A stretch of DNA of 23,322 nucleotides from Actinomycetes bacterium (GTDB lineage: Bacteria; Actinomycetota; Acidimicrobiia; Acidimicrobiales; Palsa-688): positions 1 to 23,322 of the forward strand of contig JAKAXN010000023.1 of NCBI GenBank assembly GCA_021816565.1, written 5' to 3'. Each line of letters starts with the position of its first letter. The stretch's first letter is position 1. Of the stretch, positions 15,118 through 21,362 are shown one piece after another. The position numbers were made by a program, and so were the translations under genes. Below the pieces are notes generated by a model. It was given only the letters and a program-made list of their open reading frames with translations. It ran no database searches and was not told the origin of the DNA.

Positions 15118-15147
15118 CGGTTACTCCTTCGAAACGCTCGTCGGGGG

Positions 15148-17688
15148 CTAGCCCAGCTTGGCCAGCTGGCTGGCCAGGGAGCTGCTCTGGTTCTTGAGGC
15201 CCCCGAGGGTGGCCTCCATGGTGGCGTACTTGGCCATCAGCAGCTTCTGCTCCTGATCGAGCATCTGCTGGTACATCACGATCTGGGGGTTGATGGCGAT
15301 GTTCTGGTTCTGCAGGCCCTTGACCGTCTGGGTGATGGACCCCGACACCGGATCGGCGTACTGGTGGGCGATGTTGGACATGGTCTGGGCCAGCCCGGGC
15401 GTGTAGGTGAGGCTCCCGACGCTGGTGGCACTGGTTATGCCCGATGCCGTCACCAGGACCGACAGACCCCCGAGGGTGGGATCGCTGGTGGGCGCCGACA
15501 GGTACTGGCCACTTCCGGTAGCGGCCACCCCGTTGATGGTCCCGGCCACGTCGGTACCGGCGAAGGAGGCCGACGACGATGCCCCGGTCAGGCCCAGCGT
15601 CCCGGCTGCGGTGTTGGTCGTGCTGACGGTGAAGGAGCTGGCCGACCCGTAGCTCGAGGAGATCAGCTGCAGCTGGTTGCCGTTGACGACCTGGGCGGTC
15701 AGACCCATGCCCTGGGCCGCGAACGCCGAGTTGAGGCCGGTGGCGACTGAGGTGAGCGACTCTCCGGCCGAGGTGGTGAAAGTGGCCGAGGAGGATCCCA
15801 TGCCGATGGTCAACGTCTCGGCCGCGCCCACCGTCCCGCTGCTCAGTACCGCGCCGGTGTCGGACGCCTGGGTGGCCGAGTGGCTGACGTTGATGGCGTA
15901 GGTCCCGGACTGGGTGGTGTTGCTGGCGTAGGAGAAGCTGACCTGGCCGGTGTAGGTGGACGACGCCGCAGCAAAGGTCCCCCCCTGGGTGAAGAGATTC
16001 TGCACCTGGGTGGGGTTGGAGTTGTAGGCGTTCTCGAAGGCGGTCTTGTCGAACGAGATCTGCCCGTTGTCGATCTTGATGCCGATGCTGGCCGCGCTGC
16101 CCAGGTTGGACGTGCCGACCGCTGCGGCGACGGCACCGAGGACCTGGTTGGTCAGGCCCTGCAGGGTGGCCGAGCCCATCAGCGGGCCACCCTTCTTGGT
16201 GGCCTCGTTGTAGCCGGCGTACTTCTGCAGGTCCGACAGCACCGCGTTGGCGTCGGTGATCAGGCTGTTGACACTGTCGGCGATCTTGGCCGCATCATTT
16301 CCCACGGTGATGGTCACCGGGTTGGAGCTGACCTGGGCCACGTTGACCGTCAGGCCGGGGAGCAGGCCGGTGAAGGTGTTGTTCTGGGACGAGAGGGTGT
16401 AGCCGGAGGAGCCGCCGATCTGGATCTCGGCGTTGGCTCCGGCCACCGCCGTCTTCATGTTGCCCAGGGTGGAGCTGGAGAAGACGGTGGGATCGATGGA
16501 CAGGTTGCCGTTGGTCCCGGTGGTGGACGACGACATCTGCAGGACGTACTGGCCGGTCCCGGTCTGCACCGCGGAGGCGACGATCCCGCTGCCGGAGCCG
16601 TTGATGGCGTTGACCACGTCGGACAGCGAGCCGCTGCCGGTGGAGATCTCGTTGGCCGTGACCGATCCCACCGAGACGAGGGAGCTGGCCACGTTCGCCT
16701 GGGATGACGACCCCTGCAGGGTCGCGGATATGGTCTCACCCGATGACCCGTTGAGGGTGATCGTGGATCCGGCGGTCACGGTGGAGAGGGTGTTGGCGGT
16801 GCCGTCCACGTTGACGACGGCGTCGACACCGGTGGAGGATCCGGTCGACAGACCCAGGGTTGAGAGGGCGGTGCCACCCGTCACCGACAGGCTCTGGGTC
16901 GACCCCTGGTTGACGGTGGAGAGGATCAGGTTGCCGGCGCTGTTGTACCCGGCCTGGAGCACCCCGGAGGCGCCTGCTGCGCTGATGGCCGAGTCGACCG
17001 CGCTGAGCAGCTGGGACCCGCTGTAGCCACCGGTGGGGCTGCCGGCCAGGGTCAGGCTGTAGGCGGTGCCGTTGACCGTCACCCCGATGGTGTCGTTGGT
17101 GCCGGTGGTGATGTTGATCCCCGACGTCTGCGACTGCAGGCTGGCGGTGCCGGTGCTCGAGGCGGCCTGCGACGACTGCGATACGGAGATCGTGTGGCTA
17201 CCCAGGGCCACCCCGCTGCCGTTGGCCAGGGTCGAGAATCCGAGCTGGCCGCCCCCCTCCGACAGGAGGAAGCTGGACGCCGAGGTCACGATCTGCGAGG
17301 TGGACGACACCGAGCCGGTCGAAACCAGGGAGTTGGCCGCCGCCAGTTGGACCACGTTGAACTGCACCGAGCCGGCGGGAGTGCCGTCCGCAGCCGTGGC
17401 CGTGGCCACGGTGCTGTTGGACGAGGTGGCCGAACGGGCCTTCCATCCGCTGTTCATCGACAGGGTGTCGGCCGCGCCCTGCATGCTGATCAGGTCGGTG
17501 TTGATCTGCTGGTAGTCGGCGATGAAGTTGTTGTTGGCGGACTGCTCGTTCTGCAGGTTGGTGATGGGGTACTGCCACGGCTGCAACTCGGACTGAATGA
17601 TCTGCTGGGTGTTGATCCCCGAGACCATCCCGTACGACACCACCGACGGGGTGGTCGTGAATCCGGTACCTGATGAGCCTATCGACAT
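15148..17688 (-). CDS. fliD: Flagellar filament cap protein FliD, enlarged
   Basis: FliD caps the filament and folds incoming flagellin. At 846 residues it is much longer than the usual 450-550. The N-terminal FliD domain includes VSGINTQQIIQSELQPWQYP, ITNLQNEQSANNNFIADYQQ and a DTLSMNSGWKARS segment. The middle holds a flagellin_IN-like SGYTLSSQNNTFTGLLPGLT. The C-terminal domain includes SVNSLITDANAVLSDLQKYA, GGPLMGSATLQGL, GIKIDNGQISFDKTAFENAY and the coiled coil MYQQMLDQEQKLLMAKYATM. Extra Ser/Thr/Gly-rich beta material is inserted both before and inside the C-terminal domain. By my count it has one Arg. It follows fliC across a hairpin and probably depends on readthrough. A weak AGGAACAGG site precedes the ATG. 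Confidence 0.94.
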   Translation of the reverse strand: MSIGSSGTGFTTTPSVVSYGMVSGINTQQIIQSELQPWQYPITNLQNEQSANNNFIADYQQINTDLISMQGAADTLSMNSGWKARSATSSNSTVATATAADGTPAGSVQFNVVQLAAANSLVSTGSVSSTSQIVTSASSFLLSEGGGQLGFSTLANGSGVALGSHTISVSQSSQAASSTGTASLQSQTSGINITTGTNDTIGVTVNGTAYSLTLAGSPTGGYSGSQLLSAVDSAISAAGASGVLQAGYNSAGNLILSTVNQGSTQSLSVTGGTALSTLGLSTGSSTGVDAVVNVDGTANTLSTVTAGSTITLNGSSGETISATLQGSSSQANVASSLVSVGSVTANEISTGSGSLSDVVNAINGSGSGIVASAVQTGTGQYVLQMSSSTTGTNGNLSIDPTVFSSSTLGNMKTAVAGANAEIQIGGSSGYTLSSQNNTFTGLLPGLTVNVAQVSSNPVTITVGNDAAKIADSVNSLITDANAVLSDLQKYAGYNEATKKGGPLMGSATLQGLTNQVLGAVAAAVGTSNLGSAASIGIKIDNGQISFDKTAFENAYNSNPTQVQNLFTQGGTFAAASSTYTGQVSFSYASNTTQSGTYAINVSHSATQASDTGAVLSSGTVGAAETLTIGMGSSSATFTTSAGESLTSVATGLNSAFAAQGMGLTAQVVNGNQLQLISSSYGSASSFTVSTTNTAAGTLGLTGASSSASFAGTDVAGTINGVAATGSGQYLSAPTSDPTLGGLSVLVTASGITSATSVGSLTYTPGLAQTMSNIAHQYADPVSGSITQTVKGLQNQNIAINPQIVMYQQMLDQEQKLLMAKYATMEATLGGLKNQSSSLASQLAKLG

Positions 17689-17732
17689 GTGATTTGCCTG
17701 TTCCTAGCCGACTCCGGGGACAAAAGGACCAA

Positions 17733-17770
17733 GCCGGCCCCTGGAATCGGATGTGATTCCAGGGACCGGC
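17733..17770 (-). terminator. Terminator hairpin after fliC
   Basis: A 16-bp stem with one mismatch and a 6-base loop: left arm 17733-17748, right arm 17755-17770 (core CCCTGGAATC / GATTCCAGGG). On the minus strand it is followed by TTGGTCCTTTTG, a modest U-rich run. It lies 27 bases after the fliC stop and 44 bases before fliD, so it probably stops most transcripts while letting some read into fliD-fliS. Confidence 0.8.
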
Positions 17771-17797
17771 ACGGTCTTCACGCTGCTTGGCGGTCCC

Positions 17798-18628
17798 TTA
17801 CTGGAGAAGCTTCAGGACCATCGACGGGCTCTGCTGAGCTTGACTCAGCATGGCCACGCCGGACTGCATCAGGATCTGATCGGTACTGAAGGTCGTCGTC
17901 GCCTGAGCGAAGTTGACGTCCACCAGGCCCGAGTAGGCGGACTGCAGGTTCTGCTGACCGACCGTCAGGTTGGACACGATGGCGTTCAGCTGGTTCTGCG
18001 TGGCACCCACCGCAGCTTCGTTGGAAGCCACGGTGTTGATGGCCGCCTGGACGGCGGACATGGCGGCCTGGGCGGAGACAGCCGATCCGACGCTCAGACC
18101 GGAGATGCCCAGGGCACCGGTGGTGGCGGCGTTGATGCTCAGGGTCAGAGCGTTGTTCGAGTTGTCGAAGGCGCCGACCTGGAGCGTCTGGTTGGTGAAA
18201 GAGCCGTCCAGCAGGTTGGTGGTGCCGAACGAAGTCGTGTTGGCGATCTGGTCGATCTGCTGGGCCAGAGCGGAGAACTCCTGCTGGTTGGCGTTCAGCG
18301 ACTGGCTGTCGTTGGTGGCGCCGTTGGCCGAGCTCAGTGCCAGGGAGTTCATCGTCTGCAGGATGGACGCGATCTGGTTGAGCGCGCCGCTGGCGGTCTG
18401 GATGAGCGACACGCCGTTCTGCGAGTTGCTGATGGCCTGGGTGTAACCGTTGGCCTGCGACTGCAGACCCTCGGCGATGACGTAGCCGGCGGGGTTGTCG
18501 GCGGCCGTCTGGATCTGCAGACCTGAAGACAGCTGGGAGATGGCCTTGGTCATCGCCTGGTCCGTCGAATTCAGGTTGTTGTAGGCGTTGAGCGCCCCAA
18601 GGTTGCTGTTGACTACGAGAGAAGACAT
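17798..18628 (-). CDS. fliC: Flagellin (filament subunit)
   Basis: The 276-residue protein is a compact flagellin with the D0/D1 helices and only a short central region. The N-terminus reads SSLVVNSNLGALNAYNNLNS, then ISQLSSGLQIQTAADNPAGY (family: LSSGxRINxAxDDxAG). The C-terminal helix includes GLVDVNFAQATTTFSTDQIL and VAMLSQAQQSPSMVLKLLQ. The ATG at 18628 has a strong AGGAGGA site and is preferred over an in-frame upstream start inside the leader. By my count there is no Arg and only two Lys (28 and 273), against about eleven Asp/Glu. At the position of Salmonella Arg90 it has Thr. The divergent glycosyltransferase gene suggests the many Ser/Thr may be glycosylated. Confidence 0.97.
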   Translation of the reverse strand: MSSLVVNSNLGALNAYNNLNSTDQAMTKAISQLSSGLQIQTAADNPAGYVIAEGLQSQANGYTQAISNSQNGVSLIQTASGALNQIASILQTMNSLALSSANGATNDSQSLNANQQEFSALAQQIDQIANTTSFGTTNLLDGSFTNQTLQVGAFDNSNNALTLSINAATTGALGISGLSVGSAVSAQAAMSAVQAAINTVASNEAAVGATQNQLNAIVSNLTVGQQNLQSAYSGLVDVNFAQATTTFSTDQILMQSGVAMLSQAQQSPSMVLKLLQ

Positions 18629-18647
18629 CCGTTCCTCCTGAGAAGAA

Positions 18648-18666
18648 GGTCCGACTCCTTCGGACC
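18648..18666 (-). promoter_or_regulatory. fliC leader hairpin with GGA in the loop, possible CsrA site
   Basis: In the fliC mRNA, GGTCCGA, loop AGGAG, TCGGACC form a perfect 7-bp hairpin 19 bases before the start codon. A second GGA-rich site is the Shine-Dalgarno itself (CAGGAGGAACGG), and ACAGGA lies just 5' of the hairpin. This is the layout of the CsrA sites in Bacillus hag mRNA. CsrA control is inferred; the hairpin is seen directly. Confidence 0.5.
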
Positions 18667-18716
18667 CTCGGGTTCCTGTGTCCTTCTCCGGGTTGCCCCA
18701 GAACTGGACACGCATA

Positions 18717-18744
18717 GTCTCGTCCCGGCCACCCCGGGTCTTGA
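18717..18744 (-). promoter_or_regulatory. Sigma-28-like promoter of fliC
   Basis: Minus strand: TCAAG (18744-18740), 15 bases, GACGAGAC (18724-18717). It shares GCTCAAGAC and GACGA, at the same spacing, with the flgB promoter. The predicted start near 18710 gives a leader of about 80 bases that contains the GGA-loop hairpin. Confidence 0.62.
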
Positions 18745-18765
18745 GCAGGTTTAAGGATTTCTTCA

Positions 18766-18785
18766 GGGTTCGAGTCCCGAAACCC
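18766..18785. promoter_or_regulatory. Imperfect inverted repeat between the divergent fliC and glycosyltransferase promoters
   Basis: GGGTTCG (18766-18772) and CGAAACCC (18778-18785) are complementary apart from one extra A, with a 5-base spacer. It lies between the two outward-facing promoters and could be an operator, but nothing else supports this. Confidence 0.25.
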
Positions 18786-18828
18786 GAATCCGACAGCTCC
18801 GCCGGCCCGAGCGGTACTTCCGCCAATG

Positions 18829-18856
18829 TCAAGGCCGAACCATTTTGCGCCGATAC
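18829..18856 (+). promoter_or_regulatory. Sigma-28-like promoter of the glycosyltransferase gene
   Basis: Plus strand: TCAAG (18829-18833), 15 bases, GCCGATAC (18849-18856). The -10 matches seven of eight bases of the FliA consensus GCCGATAA. The ATG at 18865 begins nine bases after the -10, so the transcript would be leaderless or nearly so. Confidence 0.62.
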
Positions 18857-18864
18857 CGCTGGTC

Positions 18865-21138
18865 ATGAGTCGCGCCCCGGTCACCATTGTCATCCTGGCC
18901 TGGAACAGCTGGGACACCACCAAGGCCTGTCTCGACTCGTTGCGGCCGACGCTGGGCCTGCGCGACCAGGTCGTCGTAGTTGACAACGGGTCCACGGATG
19001 GGACCGCCGCCGGGCTGCGTATGTATCCCTGGGTCGAGGTGGTTTCCAATGCGGACAACCGCGGGTTCGCCGGTGGATGCAACGACGGCGCATCACGGGC
19101 GCGCCACGCGATCCTGATCTTCCTCAACAACGACACCGTACTGGCCCACTCCTGGATCGACCCCCTGGTAGCGGCCCTGGACGATCCCGCCGTAGGCGCG
19201 GCGGGACCGAGGTCCAACTTCGTCTCAGGCCCCCAGCTGGTGGTCGGGGCTAGCTACCGGTCCGGACCTGAGCTCCGCCGATTTGCCCGCAAGTGGGCCG
19301 CCGAACATCGGGCCGGGACCAGCTTCACCGATCGCCTGGTGGGATTCTGCCTGGCGGTCCGCCGGGACCTGTTCAAAAGCTTGGGCGGCTTCGACGAGGG
19401 CTACGGCATCGGCGGATTCGAAGACGATGATCTGTGCCAACGGATCATCAAGGCGGGCAACCGCCTGGTCATCTGCCACGACTCCTTCGTGCACCACGAA
19501 GGGCACAAGACCTTCGACGCCAATGGGCTGGACTGGCTGGCCGAGCAGGAATCCAACCGGGACAAATTCATGTCGAGCCATCATTCGGTGGAGTGGTCCG
19601 ACCGGCCCCAGATCGTGTCCGGCTGCCTGATCGTGAAGGACGAACAGGACCGCCTACCGGACTGCCTGAGGTCCCTTCAAGGATTCGCCGACGAGGTTGT
19701 CGTATATGACACCGGCTCCTCCGACCGGACGGTCGATATCGCCCGGGAGCTGGGCGCCCGGGTCTTGGAGGGCCACTGGGACGATGACTTCTCCCGGGCC
19801 CGCAACGCGGCTCTCGAGCACTGCAGGGGCGAATGGGTTGTCTGGCTGGACGCCGACGAGACGCTCCAGACCGACGACGCCCAGGCGCTGAAGTCGATGC
19901 TGGCTCACACCAAGCCTGAGATCGACGCCTGGTCGGTACGCATCCAGAACCTGACAGGAACGGGTGCCGGCTCCGAGTTCACCCACCATGCGGCCCGGAT
20001 ATTCCGCAGATCCCGCTGCGAGTGGACCGGGCGCCTGCACGAGCAGATCGCCAGGAGAGGTGACCACTCCCCCATCATGCAGGCGGATCTGGAGACCGGT
20101 GGTTGGATACGCCACACCGGATACCTCGATGAGGCCATGACCGGACGCAACAAGGCCGAGCGCAACCTTCGCGTCGCCCAGGCGGAGGTGGACGCCGAGG
20201 ACGGCTGGGACAAGGGCTACTCCCTGGTGTCGCTCGGGCGGTCTCTTCTCCTCGCCGGGCGGCCCGAGGAGGCGTTGAGCCGGCTGGTCGAGGGCATGGA
20301 GATCACCGACAACGGCATCTCCCGCCGTCTGGCCGTGAGGGCCGCAATAGACGCAACCGTCGCGCTGGGACGCCTGGATGAGGCCCTGACCTGGTGCGGT
20401 CGCCTCCGCGAAGAGGGCGCCGACCCCAACACCGCCGACGCCATGGAGGCCACAGTGCGCGCCGCGCGCGGAGATTGGGATGACGTGCTGAGCCTGCTCT
20501 CCGAGGTAACCGCACACCACAGCGACGCAGACGGATTCGCGCCCGCGACCGGTCTGATCGCCGCCCAGAAGGCCCAGGCTCTCATGAGCAGGAGTGACTA
20601 TGCAGCCGCGGCTGGAGTGCTCCTGGCCGGTCTCAACGAAGAAGGCGTTCTCGACACCCACCTCGGGTCACTGGTGGACTGCATGCGGGCCGCCGGTCGA
20701 AGCCTGGACGAGTTGGCCTCGTCCATACCTCAGAGCCGCATAACTCTGTTCATGGCCCAGGTCCTGCAGCTCCGGGCCGAGGTGGCCGACGATGTCCTGG
20801 AGTCTGCCTTCTCCGTCCGCTCCGACCAGACCCCGGTGCTGGCGGCCGCTTCCACTCTGGCACTGAGGTTGCCTCTGGAGCGGGCGCTCGTGTGGTCCTA
20901 CCGACTGCGCCAAGTGGGTCAACCCCTCGCCTGTCCCCTGGTGGGCTTGGCCAGATCTGGTCCCGATCCGGTCACGGCGGCCCGAGCTGCCGCCACCGCG
21001 GCCGGGGCGTTCGCTGACCCCGCCGCAGTCGACGCGTTCTGGACTGCCTACACCGCGGCATCCTCCGAGCAGCAGCAGGCGATCCGGGAAGAGGCGACGC
21101 AGCTGTGCCCTGCGCTGCTGGCCGGAACCCCGGTCTGA
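18865..21138 (+). CDS. Large glycosyltransferase with two GT2 domains and TPR-like repeats, likely flagellin glycosyltransferase
   Basis: Residues here count from the ATG at 18865 (757 residues). The first GT-A domain (about 5-235) has VTIVILAWNSWDTTKACLDS, DNGSTD, NRGFAGGCNDG, the DxD-like NNDT and the acceptor-side GGFDEGYGIGGFEDDDLCQR. The second GT2 domain (about 250-430) has SGCLIVKDEQDRLPDCLRSL, DTGSSDRTVDIA, WDDDFSRARNAAL and WLDADE as DxD, resembling SunS-type enzymes. The rest is helical with TPR-like units (SLGRSLLLAGRPEEALSRL, ALGRLDEALTWCGRL). It is divergent from fliC. TPR-linked GT2 enzymes beside flagellin genes commonly O-glycosylate flagellin in the cytoplasm, which is my inference here. 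A longer start at 18826 exists, but it would lie in the promoter, and neither start has a Shine-Dalgarno. Confidence 0.88.
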   Translation: MSRAPVTIVILAWNSWDTTKACLDSLRPTLGLRDQVVVVDNGSTDGTAAGLRMYPWVEVVSNADNRGFAGGCNDGASRARHAILIFLNNDTVLAHSWIDPLVAALDDPAVGAAGPRSNFVSGPQLVVGASYRSGPELRRFARKWAAEHRAGTSFTDRLVGFCLAVRRDLFKSLGGFDEGYGIGGFEDDDLCQRIIKAGNRLVICHDSFVHHEGHKTFDANGLDWLAEQESNRDKFMSSHHSVEWSDRPQIVSGCLIVKDEQDRLPDCLRSLQGFADEVVVYDTGSSDRTVDIARELGARVLEGHWDDDFSRARNAALEHCRGEWVVWLDADETLQTDDAQALKSMLAHTKPEIDAWSVRIQNLTGTGAGSEFTHHAARIFRRSRCEWTGRLHEQIARRGDHSPIMQADLETGGWIRHTGYLDEAMTGRNKAERNLRVAQAEVDAEDGWDKGYSLVSLGRSLLLAGRPEEALSRLVEGMEITDNGISRRLAVRAAIDATVALGRLDEALTWCGRLREEGADPNTADAMEATVRAARGDWDDVLSLLSEVTAHHSDADGFAPATGLIAAQKAQALMSRSDYAAAAGVLLAGLNEEGVLDTHLGSLVDCMRAAGRSLDELASSIPQSRITLFMAQVLQLRAEVADDVLESAFSVRSDQTPVLAAASTLALRLPLERALVWSYRLRQVGQPLACPLVGLARSGPDPVTAARAAATAAGAFADPAAVDAFWTAYTAASSEQQQAIREEATQLCPALLAGTPV

Positions 21139-21244
21139 GACCGCACCAGCTTCCCGACCCGATCCGGATCAACTGCTCCGAGGAGTAGGTCCGCGATACC
21201 TGCTCGCCGACATCATTTGCGGCTGAGCCGTTGAGTCGCCGTCC

Positions 21245-21272
21245 TAAAGCCCCGCCGACGACGCGCCGATAG
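21245..21272 (+). promoter_or_regulatory. Sigma-28-like promoter of flhA
   Basis: TAAAG (21245-21249), 15 bases, GCCGATAG (21265-21272). This is the closest match in the window to the FliA/SigD/WhiG consensus (TAAA, then about 15 bases, then GCCGATAA). The predicted start near 21279 gives a leader of about 84 bases. The 224-base gap between the glycosyltransferase gene and flhA shows no other gene. Confidence 0.72.
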
Positions 21273-21362
21273 CTCCTCTGAGGCACCGCCAGGAAGGCGA
21301 GCCGTGAGGGCCACGGAAGGTCCAGCAGTCTCTTCGATCTTGCTCCCTTCCCTGAGGTCCCC

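Noticed and set aside
18762..18786. Sequence resembling a tRNA T-arm (GGTTCGAGTCCC) upstream of fliC, as a possible tRNA remnant or attachment site
   Set aside because: Only three of the five T-stem pairs form, and no acceptor stem, anticodon arm or CCA end is found nearby. It is better explained by the local imperfect inverted repeat.
19654..20661. Minus-strand frame of 335 residues opposite the glycosyltransferase
   Set aside because: No recognisable domain or ribosome site is present, and the opposite strand encodes a full set of GT2 motifs.
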